A stretch of 64,000 nucleotides of DNA from NCBI GenBank assembly GCA_964389375.1, contig CAYMDP010000002.1:1-64000 (forward strand), written 5' to 3'. A program made the position numbers and the translations under genes. The notes under the pieces were generated by a model, which worked only from the letters and a program-made list of their open reading frames with translations, searched no databases and was not told the DNA's origin. Source of the DNA: CAYMDP01 sp964389375 (GTDB lineage Bacteria; Bdellovibrionota; Bdellovibrionia; Bdellovibrionales; UBA1609). Of the stretch, positions 15,674 to 25,579 are shown in pieces. Numbering within the stretch: position 1 is the stretch's first letter; each line of letters starts with the position of its first letter.

Positions 15674-15907
15674 AGGCTTTTCCCTCGAGGTCTTTTCGGT
15701 TTTTTGACCCAGCTAATTTAGGTCAAAACGACACTGAGGTGCGCTTTGCCCCCAAAAGCCCACCAAAACGCAGCGCATCAAGTGATTGGATTTGCGAGAA
15801 ATCACTGATTAGAACTTTGGCACTTTTCTTCCAATTCTAAGCTTGTATTGCAGTCGTTTTGTTTAAGAATAGAGCCATTGTGGCTCTTAACTAGGTAAGG
15901 AGAAAAC

Positions 15908-16342
15908 ATGCGAACACTAAAACAAGTATTGTGGACCCTAATCCTCAGTCTGGGGCTGGGCCTCACGATGGGATTTGGATCTGCGCCGGTTGGGGCTTCC
16001 GGGCCGGGCTATGGAGATCACAAGGTCCAGTCTCGAGATGGGCGACGACCGCCCCCTATGAGACCGGCACCTCCAAGAAGACCGCCTCCAATGCGACCAG
16101 CTCCACCGCGAAGACCGCCTCCATATCGTCCGGCGCCACCACCGCCACCGCGTCGACCACCTCCTCCGCGATATCCTCCGCCAAACGTACCGATTATTTG
16201 TTATGCCGATGATGGGCATCCTCAAGGCTATACATACTGGGCTCGTGGTTACGACTATTACGCTGTTCAGAATGAAGCGATGAGACAGTGCTACATGTAC
16301 TCTTACAATTGCTACGAAAGAGGTTGTGAGCGCGACTATTAG
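15908..16342 (+). CDS. Secreted proline/arginine-rich repeat protein
   Basis: The 144-residue protein has a signal peptide followed by a stretch (residues about 47-95) built of tandem PPPMRPAPPRR units, encoded by tandem DNA repeats near 16048-16175. A Cys/Tyr-rich C-terminus follows. Strong ribosome site AAGGAG before the ATG. Pro/Arg-rich spacers of this type span peptidoglycan or bind surfaces. Function is unknown. It is a single-gene unit ended by the terminator at 16390. Confidence 0.7.
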   Translation: MRTLKQVLWTLILSLGLGLTMGFGSAPVGASGPGYGDHKVQSRDGRRPPPMRPAPPRRPPPMRPAPPRRPPPYRPAPPPPPRRPPPPRYPPPNVPIICYADDGHPQGYTYWARGYDYYAVQNEAMRQCYMYSYNCYERGCERDY

Positions 16343-16389
16343 TCCTAAATACATTTAAGTCTTTGTTCGAATTTACAGAACTAAGATGT

Positions 16390-16418
16390 GGGGGCGGCAG
16401 AAATGGCGCCCCCTTTTT
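16390..16418 (+). terminator. Rho-independent terminator after the proline-rich gene
   Basis: The 7-bp stem gggggcg (16390-16396)/cgccccc (16407-16413) is followed by TTTTT. The 322-base gap 16343-16664 holds this terminator and then the leader of the next operon, whose AAGGAGG site lies just before 16665; no other gene is visible. Confidence 0.85.
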
Positions 16419-16664
16419 ATTTGTCTGACCAACGCAGAACTTTATTTGATTTCAATTTGCCTATTCGGGATCTGCGTTTAAGAAACTCCTGTGTTTTTCT
16501 TGAAAGTCGTTAAGAGGCCTCCACGAATTGTTTGTTCTTTGTTAAGAAATTTATGTTCGACTCGCCTTTAGGCCGGTGAATTGTTTGCTTCTTGTTTGCA
16601 ATGAAATCCTGACACAAAAGTCTAAAGTTTTGTTGTTAGTCTTCAATCAAATAAGGAGGGCCGT

Positions 16665-17525
16665 ATGGGACCAGCCAAAGTTGCATTCAATCTTTATCAG
16701 GATTTTAAAACTTACCGTTTTCGAAAAAATCTTTATTCAAAGATTCATGATTTTAAAGCCCATATAGAGTTCGAGATTGATGGCCCTCGTTTTTTAGTAA
16801 AGACGGTGACCTCGGCGGCAGAGCTTCTAAGAGTTTTTCGTCTTCGGGATGAGGTCTACAATCAAGAATGGAAAGGAATATCTAGTCCATTGGGACTTGA
16901 AGTCGACGATTTTGACTTGGACAGCGATCATCTGATCATTATCGATAAAGATTCTTGGGAAGTCATTGGGACCTACCGCTTTCGGATGGATTCAGTTCAT
17001 GACAGATTTTATTCTCAAGACGAATTTGAGCTGGATCGTTTTCTAATGGACCCCTCGCCGAAGCTTGAGTTGGGACGAGCATGTATTCACAAAAATTACC
17101 GAGATGGGATTACCATCGATTTATTGTGGAGAGGTCTGGCGCGTTATATGACTTTATCAAAAGCCCGTTATGTTTTTGGTTGTGCCAGTGTTATGACCGA
17201 AGACCCAAGGGTCATTGCCGGACTCTACACAGAATTTAGCCGAAAAGATTGCTTTAGTGATGATTATGCAATTCGTTCGACAGAGGCCTACAATCTCCCC
17301 GGATTTAGTTTAGATTCTCGGGCCTTTTTATCAAAAGAGGAGCTCCGAAATTTTACTCCGCCCTTATTAAGGACTTATCTTCAGGCCGGAGCAAAAATTT
17401 TTGGAGAACCAGCTTGGGATCGAGAATTCAAGTGTGTGGATATTTTAACGATCCTCGACACCGAACAAATTCATCCATCTTTTAAGCAAAGATTTTTTCA
17501 AAAGCTGGAGGCTGTTTCATGTTAA
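16665..17525 (+). CDS. olsB: OlsB-like ornithine N-acyltransferase (GNAT fold)
   Basis: The 286-residue protein carries the Acetyltransf_5 (hemolysin-like/OlsB) domain: FRLRDEVYNQEW, IGTYRFR, and ELGRACIHKNYRDG, which is the acyl-CoA/ACP-binding core. OlsB attaches a 3-hydroxy fatty acid to ornithine to give lyso-ornithine lipid. The next gene, overlapping by seven bases, is an OlsA-type acyltransferase, which completes the pathway and supports the call. The start is fixed by AAGGAGG. Related enzymes use other amino acids, so substrate is inferred. Confidence 0.8.
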   Translation: MGPAKVAFNLYQDFKTYRFRKNLYSKIHDFKAHIEFEIDGPRFLVKTVTSAAELLRVFRLRDEVYNQEWKGISSPLGLEVDDFDLDSDHLIIIDKDSWEVIGTYRFRMDSVHDRFYSQDEFELDRFLMDPSPKLELGRACIHKNYRDGITIDLLWRGLARYMTLSKARYVFGCASVMTEDPRVIAGLYTEFSRKDCFSDDYAIRSTEAYNLPGFSLDSRAFLSKEELRNFTPPLLRTYLQAGAKIFGEPAWDREFKCVDILTILDTEQIHPSFKQRFFQKLEAVSC

Positions 17526-18376
17526 GGCGTGGGCTAAAAGTCTTTATCATTCTATTTTTTATGCTCAGTTTCGCCATAGAGTCTTTGGTTTGCAGATTTT
17601 TTCGAATCGCTTGTTCGCGAAGCGCAGGACAGAGGCGTCTGCAAAGATACTCAAGAATTGGTTTGTCTATCCTGGGAATTCGAGTTCGACTGGCGGGCAA
17701 GGAGCATTTATGCGGTTTGGTTTCTAGTAAAGGGCGTTTGTTCGTTGGAAACCATTTGTCTTATATAGATATTTTAGTCCTATCCTCTCGAATTCCACTT
17801 AGTTTCGTGACGAGCTATGAAATACGCGAAACACCAGTTTTAGGACAACTGTGTGAGTTGGCGGGTTGCCTATTTGTTGAGCGCAGAAGACGGGATAATC
17901 GAAGCCGCGAACTTCATGAAATCACCGAAGCCTTATTGTCTTCTTCTGACGTTGTTGTATTTCCTGAAGCGACCAGTACCAACGGAGACCAGGTGCTTCA
18001 GTTTAGAAAACCCATGTTTGAAACGGCGCAAAGGGCGCAAACCCAAGTGATTCCATTTTGTTTGAATTATCGAAGTTTAGATAAAAAATTGATTTCTCAT
18101 CAGAACCGAGACCATATCTTTTGGTACGGTGAAATGCCGTTTCTACCGCATCTTTGGGCTTTGGCAAAGTATTCTGCAGTGGATGTTCGCTTAGAGATTT
18201 TAGACCCAATCGAGGTCCAAGAGGATCGCCCCACTCAACATATTGCGGAAGAGTCATTTGCACGAGTTCAAAGCAGGTACATACCGATTCGAAGTCATGA
18301 AGGCGCAGGTCGGACTGATACTTTTGAAGCTCAAGTTTATATACAAGATTCGAATTTATGCGGACTTGTGAAATGA
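17519..18376 (+). CDS. olsA: 1-acylglycerol-phosphate/lyso-ornithine-lipid acyltransferase (PlsC/OlsA)
   Basis: The 285-residue protein has an N-terminal membrane helix (FIILFFMLSFAIESLV). The acyltransferase motif NHLSYID (about residues 78-84) is a clear NHxxxxD box, and FPEATSTNG near residue 150 is the FPEGT-type motif. Together these mark PlsC-family enzymes that add an acyl chain to lyso lipids. The overlap with olsB indicates that it makes ornithine lipid rather than, or as well as, phosphatidic acid. Confidence 0.8.
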   Translation: MLRRGLKVFIILFFMLSFAIESLVCRFFRIACSRSAGQRRLQRYSRIGLSILGIRVRLAGKEHLCGLVSSKGRLFVGNHLSYIDILVLSSRIPLSFVTSYEIRETPVLGQLCELAGCLFVERRRRDNRSRELHEITEALLSSSDVVVFPEATSTNGDQVLQFRKPMFETAQRAQTQVIPFCLNYRSLDKKLISHQNRDHIFWYGEMPFLPHLWALAKYSAVDVRLEILDPIEVQEDRPTQHIAEESFARVQSRYIPIRSHEGAGRTDTFEAQVYIQDSNLCGLVK

Positions 18377-18630
18377 AGCCTTCGCTTTAAATCCAAAAAG
18401 TGTCCAATGATACAAAAAATCCAGACTTTCGGCCTCAAGCAAATTAAGTCCAGTGAGATATGTGATTTCGGTCACATACGTAAGCCTCGAGTTAGCCGAA
18501 GGTCATGATCTGAATTTGGGGGTCCAGGACTCAGCGAAATTCCTACATCTTTATCTTTCATTTGTCGAAAACCTCAATGAATACCTCGTGATGGTTTACT
18601 GGGGTTTTGATAGAAGAAAGGATTCGTTAG

Positions 18631-19581
18631 GTGAAGATCATTTCTGCAATTTGGATTTCAGTCATTGGCCTGTGGGTATTCACAGCGACGCTGTTGATCT
18701 CTTGCTCCAATAAAAAAGATTCGTTTTTTGCAGGCGCTTTGGCCTTGGGTGAGCCAATGATTGTTGTGTCTGGAGGAGGTGTTGCAAATAGCCTCAACAC
18801 AGCGGTCTCCCTTTACGATATCGATGGGAATTTTTTGCGAATTCTTCACAATTACGCAGGAGATTCAGAAAACCCCCGGGGCCTTGCGGTCTTTGATCCC
18901 TTTCATCTAATTGTTGCAGTTGATGGAACGGATCGCTTAGACAAACTCTCCTTGTTTGGAGGAGCAAGCCAATTTGGCTTAAATGTCAATTTGACCGGCA
19001 ACATCTTTGACATTCGAAGTGATTCAAATGGAAATTTCTTTGTTGTAGAATCCAATACCATCGAAAGATTTGATCAATCCGGGAATCGTTTTCCTCCGAC
19101 GGGAGCAACCCCATATATCAATACAACACTTGGAGCCTGCGTTTTAAGTACTCCCCACGGGTTGACAATCAATTCGAACGGCCACTTGGTGGCTGTCAGT
19201 TCCGGGAATCATCGGCTTAAAATTTATGATGTATCAGGGGATGTAGCGACTTGTGTGGGTACTCAAACTTATGCAGCAACTGGAATTTGGGATATTGTTC
19301 AGCATCCCAATGGCTATATGTATTTTGTAACCCAGACAACGGATGCTTTGTATCGAGTCAATGCAGATGGGACAAACCCAGAGTTACTTTATCAGTACAC
19401 TCCAAATACTGTGAATCCAGGTGCCATTACGGTTCTTCCCGACGGAAATCTGATTGTCGCCACTCATGGGACAAACCAGATCGACTTATTTGATGAAGAT
19501 GGAGTTCTTCTTCAGCCCGCGTTTATTCGAAGTAATTTTACGATCCAGGTTTCGGATCTTCTTGTGATCGGGGGGCAATAG
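18631..19581 (+). CDS. Beta-propeller (NHL/SMP-30-like) lipoprotein
   Basis: The 316-residue protein has a lipobox LISC and then repeated blade-like units, for example NPRGLAVFDPFHLIVA, TPHGLTINSNGHLVAV, GIWDIVQHPNGYMYFV and NPGAITVLPDGNLIVA. Six or so blades suggest a propeller that binds a ligand or partner at the outer membrane. GTG start after AAAGGA. It is followed after one base by a beta-barrel gene, so the pair may act together at the surface. Confidence 0.75.
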   Translation: MKIISAIWISVIGLWVFTATLLISCSNKKDSFFAGALALGEPMIVVSGGGVANSLNTAVSLYDIDGNFLRILHNYAGDSENPRGLAVFDPFHLIVAVDGTDRLDKLSLFGGASQFGLNVNLTGNIFDIRSDSNGNFFVVESNTIERFDQSGNRFPPTGATPYINTTLGACVLSTPHGLTINSNGHLVAVSSGNHRLKIYDVSGDVATCVGTQTYAATGIWDIVQHPNGYMYFVTQTTDALYRVNADGTNPELLYQYTPNTVNPGAITVLPDGNLIVATHGTNQIDLFDEDGVLLQPAFIRSNFTIQVSDLLVIGGQ

Positions 19582-19582
19582 T

Positions 19583-20203
19583 TTGATTTTTTTGGTTCCC
19601 GTGTTTCTAATTTTTAATCTTATTTGTTTTGAGGCTTCGGCACGCGGTGATGGCCCTGGGGTTGCATTTGATGGGTCGATCGGACTCCCGACTCTAAGTG
19701 TTGAAAATCCGGACAATTCAAAAGCGCACTATTCTGGAGTCGCCTTGGCTGGTCGAGTTCACTTTCCCATTTATTCGAACAGTCCTTTTTCAAGTTCTCT
19801 TCTGGCGGGTCTAAAATATTTAGATTTAAAGAATAATGCGAACAGTGGAGATCAAAAAGAGTTAGTGAACCAAATCGGACCTACTGTCGGTTTACGGCTT
19901 CAATACGCAAAGCTCTTTGTTCAGGCTGAATATGCTTACATGCTCGCGCGTCACTATTCAGTCGGGACGGTCTCGAGGGAACTGAGCTTTAACTATTCTG
20001 GGCTTCAGTATGGCGCAGGACTTCAGATCCCACTTGGGACACTTAGCTTAGGAGCCAGCTACCAGATCTCTAATGGAACTTATCCTGCCGCTAAGACAGG
20101 TTTGTCAGAAGATTCCGCTTACTCAGAATCCCTAGTCATGTTTCATTTGGTGTGGAACACGGGCGCAGGTTTATCCCAGTTTTTTCTAGATCTATTCCGC
20201 TAG
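19583..20203 (+). CDS. Outer-membrane beta-barrel protein
   Basis: The 206-residue protein starts with TTG just after the preceding stop. It has a signal peptide (LVPVFLIFNLICFEASA) and alternating strands rich in Tyr, Gly and Leu (GLKYLDLKN, VGLRLQYAKLFVQAEYAYML, LQYGAGLQIPLGTLSLGASYQIS), typical of an eight-stranded barrel. It ends in a phenylalanine-arginine rather than an aromatic, which is slightly unusual for BAM recognition. It is in an operon with the propeller lipoprotein. Confidence 0.7.
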   Translation: MIFLVPVFLIFNLICFEASARGDGPGVAFDGSIGLPTLSVENPDNSKAHYSGVALAGRVHFPIYSNSPFSSSLLAGLKYLDLKNNANSGDQKELVNQIGPTVGLRLQYAKLFVQAEYAYMLARHYSVGTVSRELSFNYSGLQYGAGLQIPLGTLSLGASYQISNGTYPAAKTGLSEDSAYSESLVMFHLVWNTGAGLSQFFLDLFR

Positions 20204-20233
20204 ACCTGGTTCGCATAGACTTATGCGGGCTAA

Positions 20234-23200
20234 CTAGTTTAAATCAACTCCGCGTTTTTCGAGTTTATCTCGTCCCGAATACATGTCTTCAAAATCTAGA
20301 ACGGCTTTAGAAAGAGTCTCAAGTACCAGCCGACCTTTTTCAGGATCTTGAGCGCGGGCCAGAAGTTGTGCATAAGTCAGGTTAAGAAGTTCGCTGAGGC
20401 TTTGTTGTTCTACTGTGTAGTAGCCCGGGACCAGTTCAAAATATTTTTTCTCAAGGGCAAACTTCTCGGCCTCAAATTCTGCGATTGTCTTTAAAAGTCT
20501 TTCCCGAGTTTCGGAAAGCTTTTGAATTTCCATTTCCAGTCCAGATTGGCCTTTTTGACCGAATAGAATTTGAGCTTCACCTTGAATTTCGGGACCAAGA
20601 TTTCCTTGTAGAGCAAGTCGCAAGGAGACCTCCTCCACTTTGGCTTTAGCGCGTAAAAACAGGCTTCTCATTTCGTTATAACGGCGCACAAAGGGACCCA
20701 GTTCGTAGAACAACCGATCAACGGCTTCGTTTGTCAGCAGGCCCCGATCTTCGAGGTCTGTTAACTTGCTGGAGACGTTTTGATCATAAGCGCGATTGGC
20801 TTCAATGAATTTTTCGAGGACTTTTTCTCGCTCTTCAATCAGACGCACCAACTCAGCGGGTTTTTGAGCGGTGCCCATCAGAGTCTGCAAGTTGTTGGAG
20901 TGGCCTTTTCTTTTGATCTTCAGGTTGTCGATCTTTCGAACTAAACCATCTTTTTTAGAATACAACTCTTCATCCATGTTGCGTTTTAGATCACGAAGCT
21001 CGTCGAGGCGTTTAAGAATATGGGCCACTTTAGATGCGTTAGGGCCATCCTCGGGGATATATTTTCGGTCTAAAATATTTTGAATTTTGTTGAGTTCAGT
21101 TTTTGCGTCCTCTGGCTTCGCAAGTCCCGGAGGTCTAGGGACTTGAGACAAAAGCTCTTGAACTTTTGCTTGAACCAACTGATCGCGTTGGCTTTCGACA
21201 AGATGTGCAGCTTTAAGATATTCTTGAAGCTGGGCCTTTCTCTCTGGTGAGGAATTCAAATTGAGTTCCCATTGAGCATCCGCAACAGTAAAAACCCCCT
21301 CCGGGAAGGTCAGTTCGAGCTTCATCGCATCGCCCATTTTTTGGCCCAAGGCGCGCTTAGATTCTTTAACAATTTTCTTTGCATCAGTTACAAAGGTTTG
21401 AAGTTCGCGGAGACGTTTTGGATCTTTGATGGAATTAGAGTCTAAAAGGTTTTGTGCTTCTTCAAGAGACCGAATGTCTTGGGGCCGTGTTTTAAGCGCC
21501 AAAATCTCTTCATGAGAGCGATCCGGATTTTCGGCGTGAATGCGTTTACGAATCGGGTCCGCTTTCTCGATAAAATCGAGCAGCTCGGCCTTGCGAACTG
21601 GGGTTAGACTTAAAGGCAGTTCTTTTTTCGCTTGGCCGATTGAAGAAACGCCGTATTGAGCACTTAAGGTCTTCAGTTTTTGCTGAATCTCACTATCCAC
21701 TGCATCGGTGGCCTGCTTCTCAGATTTGGTGATAAGACCAAGGTAAGGACTGAGTTCGAGTTTGCGCTGAACAAGTTTTGCTTGTGCAGGAAGTTCAACA
21801 ACCTTTCGAAAGACGTAACTCTCAGTGAACTCACGAAAGGCTAAATTATTTGACCAATGCCTGTAGATGCGGTCAAGCGCATCTTGGACCGTGGACATGC
21901 CACTTGTTCTGGGGCTTGATTTTTCGAGCTTTCGTCCAATTTGTTGGCTTACAAAATACGCAATCCGTGTGTAGACTTCATAAAGATTTTCTTTGTCGAC
22001 ATCGGCGCCTAGAAAGTCCCGCATTTTTTCGCGATCTTGACGATCCATATAGCGATCAAAAATGTTGTGCCCAATCATTTTCAACTCTGCACGTTCTGCA
22101 GGTTTGAACACGTTTAAGACATTGCCCGTGGTCTTAATCTCGTCATTTTCTAATGTGCCCACGATAACTCTGCCGACGAGTTTTTCCTCGGAATCTTTGC
22201 CCGAGCTAAAATCTCGACCTGGTGACATTAAGATGTAGTCTTCAGGAGGCAAAAGCTCTTTTAAGAATTGATTGAACACTTCTTCGCGCCCAGTATAAAC
22301 CAAGCCATCTCCCTGGCCGACAATGACCTGAAGACGTGGGCGATGAATGTTGTCCCTGGGAATCGACCATTTGTAATCCAACTGAGACAGCGTGCAGTAA
22401 AGTGCTGCCACGGGAGACGTCTTTCCATTTCGGACAATGTTATTAATAAAGTCGTAGTCTGCAGGGGCGACTCGGTCTTTCCAGTCGTCCATACAGCCAT
22501 CGACTTTTTGCTCCATGGCTTTTTGATCGGCAGCGCTTCCTCCAAGAGAAAGATCGGGAGGTGGTGACAAGGCAAGAAGACCTACAACATTGACTCCGAA
22601 CTTTTGAAGCATCGGCCAAAGAAGATGAATTTGAATCGCAAACTGTCCACCCCAACTGTGACCAGAGATCGTGATCGGAACATCGGGATGAACATTATCT
22701 TTAATGAGTTGAAATAAAAACTCGAGCTGCTCAAGACCATTCTTGAATGGGTAAAGCTCAGCGGATCCGTGCCCGGGCATGGTCACGCCCATCACCGGAA
22801 TTCCCCGGTTGAATACTTCTGGGCTTTCCCCAATACTTTTAGCGTTAACACCCTCTGCAGTGGGAGTTCCGCCACCATGAAGATGCACGATAGCTCCGGT
22901 CTGAATGTATTCAGCTCCGATAAGGTATTGCTTTTGGAAGGGGCGCTTTGCGGAGTCAGATTTAAAGTCAAGGATGGATCGGGGAAGTGTGGTGTAGGTC
23001 GTTGTTCGAATTCTTTGCCCATTATGATTTGTCGTTACTCTAAGGGCGATCGAGGGACCGGGTTCGTCAAGTTTTAAGCTAGCCGCAGTTTCAGCATTTG
23101 GAGACTGAGCTTCCTGGAATCGATGTCGAGCCGGATGAAACTCGCTAAGAACCTTTGGTCCCAAGATCCCATCTTCGACTCGAGTTCGATCCACCAGCGG

Positions 23201-23434
23201 ATCGACATAGGTTCGATGGGGTAACCTTGCTTGAAGCTGAACCTGGCGGGCTTGGGCCTTAGCGGTGAGCTCGTTTAAGGTTTGGGGCCGACTATGAAAT
23301 AGGTGTTCACATTGACCGACAGAATTTGCTTGAGATTCTGGCCGTGAGGAGTTGGCAAAAGTTGTGCTAGAATTTATAAATACGGCACAAACCAAGACTA
23401 AAAAATGGAGTGAACGAATAAGTGCTTTAATCAC
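20234..23434 (-). CDS. Secreted alpha/beta hydrolase with long coiled-coil C-terminal region
   Basis: The 1066-residue protein has a signal peptide (residues 1-27). A hydrolase domain spans about residues 130-420, with an oxyanion-type HLHGGGTP (about 180) and nucleophile elbow GHSWGG (about 258). From about residue 500 to the end it is almost all charged helix with heptads (EEAQNLLDSNSIKDPKRLRE, LRDLKRNMDEELYSKKDG), so a long coiled coil. A serine hydrolase carried on a coiled-coil stalk is not a common architecture. Esterase, lipase or peptidase activity cannot be told apart. GTG start after GGAGGG. Confidence 0.7.
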   Translation of the reverse strand: MIKALIRSLHFLVLVCAVFINSSTTFANSSRPESQANSVGQCEHLFHSRPQTLNELTAKAQARQVQLQARLPHRTYVDPLVDRTRVEDGILGPKVLSEFHPARHRFQEAQSPNAETAASLKLDEPGPSIALRVTTNHNGQRIRTTTYTTLPRSILDFKSDSAKRPFQKQYLIGAEYIQTGAIVHLHGGGTPTAEGVNAKSIGESPEVFNRGIPVMGVTMPGHGSAELYPFKNGLEQLEFLFQLIKDNVHPDVPITISGHSWGGQFAIQIHLLWPMLQKFGVNVVGLLALSPPPDLSLGGSAADQKAMEQKVDGCMDDWKDRVAPADYDFINNIVRNGKTSPVAALYCTLSQLDYKWSIPRDNIHRPRLQVIVGQGDGLVYTGREEVFNQFLKELLPPEDYILMSPGRDFSSGKDSEEKLVGRVIVGTLENDEIKTTGNVLNVFKPAERAELKMIGHNIFDRYMDRQDREKMRDFLGADVDKENLYEVYTRIAYFVSQQIGRKLEKSSPRTSGMSTVQDALDRIYRHWSNNLAFREFTESYVFRKVVELPAQAKLVQRKLELSPYLGLITKSEKQATDAVDSEIQQKLKTLSAQYGVSSIGQAKKELPLSLTPVRKAELLDFIEKADPIRKRIHAENPDRSHEEILALKTRPQDIRSLEEAQNLLDSNSIKDPKRLRELQTFVTDAKKIVKESKRALGQKMGDAMKLELTFPEGVFTVADAQWELNLNSSPERKAQLQEYLKAAHLVESQRDQLVQAKVQELLSQVPRPPGLAKPEDAKTELNKIQNILDRKYIPEDGPNASKVAHILKRLDELRDLKRNMDEELYSKKDGLVRKIDNLKIKRKGHSNNLQTLMGTAQKPAELVRLIEEREKVLEKFIEANRAYDQNVSSKLTDLEDRGLLTNEAVDRLFYELGPFVRRYNEMRSLFLRAKAKVEEVSLRLALQGNLGPEIQGEAQILFGQKGQSGLEMEIQKLSETRERLLKTIAEFEAEKFALEKKYFELVPGYYTVEQQSLSELLNLTYAQLLARAQDPEKGRLVLETLSKAVLDFEDMYSGRDKLEKRGVDLN

Positions 23435-23722
23435 TGAAGGAGACCCTCCCAGAACTTTCGGTTATTCTTAAGCTTCTGCCCGGCCCGAACTGTAAGGGTC
23501 CTTAGAAATCTTTGCAAGGCATAGGCCCTGTAGACTTTTCACTTCCTAAATTTTTTTCACAACTCAAAATGCCAGTTCGAAGGGGCAAAAAAAAAGCTCT
23601 CTAATTCTTAAAAAAAGTTTATAAAAATTAAGTATTTGCAGATTTAAGGAAAGATCGTCCTTGTAGACCGAGTGGGAATATTTTATAGGCTGAGTTGATC
23701 TTGGAACCAGGAGAAATGGCAG

Positions 23723-24442
23723 ATGGAGTCCTCCTTATTAAGTGCAAAACACTTGATTCAGTATCTTCGAGAAAAAAAAGTTTTAAAAATTCAAGCGCTG
23801 CCTGAGGAGATGATTTTCTATTTTTCCTCCACCTTGCCTGCAGAAATAGAACAGAAATTTGAAGCATATGAAAGCTTTCTTGGCGCGAAGCTGTTTAAAA
23901 TGGACAAGGCTCAAGGCTTGCTTATGGGCTTTGGAATTGGAGCGCCCTCTGCTGTTTGTAAACTTGAAGAGGTGCGAGAGCTGGGAGTAAAAAAAATTAT
24001 TCTGGTGGGGAGTGCTGGAGCAATTTCTTCGGATCTTAAAATTGGTGATATCCTTTTGATCGACAAGGCATCTTCAGAAGAAGGCACGTCTCGTCTCTAC
24101 AGTGAATCGGAACAAGAGCAGTTCTTCGCGGACCCAAAACTTTTGGATAGCATTTCGACTCGTCTGAAGTCAGCGGGTATTCAATTTAAAAAAACTGCGA
24201 CTTGGACTACTGATGCGCCTTACAGAGAAACCTCATCGAAGTTAAAGCACTTTTTAGAGAAATCAGCTGAGGTTGTTGACATGGAAGCCTCCGCTGTTTT
24301 TGCCGCAGCGGAGAGATTGGGAATTCAGGCCGCAGCTGTTTTTGTGGTTTCGGACCGAGTTCTTGCTTCGGGCTGGGAGCCTGGATTTGGCTCCAAGCTC
24401 CTAAAAAATTCTCGTGCGGCAGTTCTTAAGGCTTTGCTTTAG
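23723..24442 (+). CDS. Nucleoside phosphorylase/hydrolase (PNP_UDP_1 family)
   Basis: The 239-residue protein shows GFGIGAPSAVCKLEEVRELG, IILVGSAGAIS (phosphate/ribose-binding loop) and VDMEASAVFAAAERLG, where the Met-Glu pair binds the ribose, all features of the uridine/purine phosphorylase and MTA/SAH nucleosidase family. The VVSDR motif near the end carries the base-contacting Asp. It salvages nucleosides in the cytoplasm, useful to a predator digesting prey nucleic acid; the exact base preference is not readable. ATG after AGGAG. Confidence 0.75.
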   Translation: MESSLLSAKHLIQYLREKKVLKIQALPEEMIFYFSSTLPAEIEQKFEAYESFLGAKLFKMDKAQGLLMGFGIGAPSAVCKLEEVRELGVKKIILVGSAGAISSDLKIGDILLIDKASSEEGTSRLYSESEQEQFFADPKLLDSISTRLKSAGIQFKKTATWTTDAPYRETSSKLKHFLEKSAEVVDMEASAVFAAAERLGIQAAAVFVVSDRVLASGWEPGFGSKLLKNSRAAVLKALL

Positions 24443-24454
24443 TCACTAAAGCGC

Positions 24455-25579
24455 TTAAAAATTAACAGTGACATCGAACTGCCCTCGGTCTTCTGACTTG
24501 GGCGCCGAACTGACTTGGATCTTTGCTGCCGAGTAGATCAATCCCAAAGATGTATTTGCATCGATTGAATATTGAGTACGTACATGATGACCTTTTGCAT
24601 CGCTAAAGCCGCTGGCAAAATCGCTGTCGATCGGTGAGGCTAAAGAAAAATCTTTTTGCACTTCGCGAAACGAATAAGAAAACATGACGTCTTCGGCCTT
24701 CTTACTTTCCCCCAACTTAAATCCCACCAAGTAGCCAAGGTTTTGTTTGGAGATCGCCAGATTCTGCGCAAAGTCTGCAAAAAATCCGACGGGCATTTCC
24801 CCTATAGCTGATTCAAGCTCAAAAAAGGCCTCAAGGACTTGGTAGGCGTGTTCGTAGACATCCGTAGAATTTAGAGTGACGACACTATTGCCTCGAGCCG
24901 AAGGAAGTAAGGGGTAAGACTCGATATTGGTAAATTCGTAGTAGCTTAGTCCAACAGTAAGTGGAAGAGGGAGATCCTTAAACTTTGCTCCCAGTTGCCC
25001 ACCAAGAACAATGGCGTCTGGTCGATCTTCTTCTGTTGCGGGTGCGCTTGAATCGTAGCGAGTGTCAAATATCCAAGTCAGAGCGTTTGCGAAATATTCA
25101 GTTTCAGAGGAAGTCTTTTTCCACAAAAGACTTAAGCCTTCAGGAGAGATATCGCTATCCCAAATCATTTCACTTTTATTTGGGCGATAGACGGGCAAAT
25201 AAGATTTTCCTCCAAGCAAGGTTAGCTGATCGCCAAATTTCCATTTTGCGTAGGCTTGATTCAGCCAAATTTCTTTGCCTTCAAATTTGTCTCCAAAGCT
25301 TTGGTTTGAGGAAGTCGCAGTTCCCGAAGCTTCTCCACTGGCGAGTTGAATCTTAACCTCGACTTTTTCGGACACTTTGGTCTCTGCCCCAAGAACGGCC
25401 TTAATTCTAGATCTGATTCGAGGATCTTTATTATCCACTTCAATACGCTCTTGTCGAAGCCGAAATGACCCACTGAACTGGAGGGGCTCTGGGCTTAGGC
25501 TGGAAGCCTTAAGGCTCTGGGCAAATCCATCTGCGGAAGATAAAAGGCTTAACAGGAAGAAGAAGATTGTGAATTTCAT
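24455..25579 (-). CDS. Putative outer-membrane porin
   Basis: The start at 25579 is set by GGGAGG before the ATG; a longer upstream frame is unlikely. The 374-residue protein has a signal peptide (MKFTIFFFLLSLLSSADGFAQ), then FSGSFRLRQERIEVDN and many alternating amphipathic strands, ending in VNF with a terminal Phe as in BAM substrates. It matches the general putative-porin pattern (16-18 strands) found in many Gram-negatives. Substrate unknown. It converges with the phosphorylase gene at a 12-base gap. Confidence 0.75.
   Translation of the reverse strand: MKFTIFFFLLSLLSSADGFAQSLKASSLSPEPLQFSGSFRLRQERIEVDNKDPRIRSRIKAVLGAETKVSEKVEVKIQLASGEASGTATSSNQSFGDKFEGKEIWLNQAYAKWKFGDQLTLLGGKSYLPVYRPNKSEMIWDSDISPEGLSLLWKKTSSETEYFANALTWIFDTRYDSSAPATEEDRPDAIVLGGQLGAKFKDLPLPLTVGLSYYEFTNIESYPLLPSARGNSVVTLNSTDVYEHAYQVLEAFFELESAIGEMPVGFFADFAQNLAISKQNLGYLVGFKLGESKKAEDVMFSYSFREVQKDFSLASPIDSDFASGFSDAKGHHVRTQYSIDANTSLGLIYSAAKIQVSSAPKSEDRGQFDVTVNF

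Noticed and set aside
16048..16180. Short tandem DNA repeats that could be mistaken for a CRISPR array
   Set aside because: The units are in-frame codons for Pro/Arg-rich PPPMRPAPPRR repeats within a secreted protein, with no unique spacers.
18453..18713. 86-codon frame upstream of and overlapping the propeller lipoprotein
   Set aside because: It overlaps the lipoprotein signal region in another frame, has no ribosome site and no family features.
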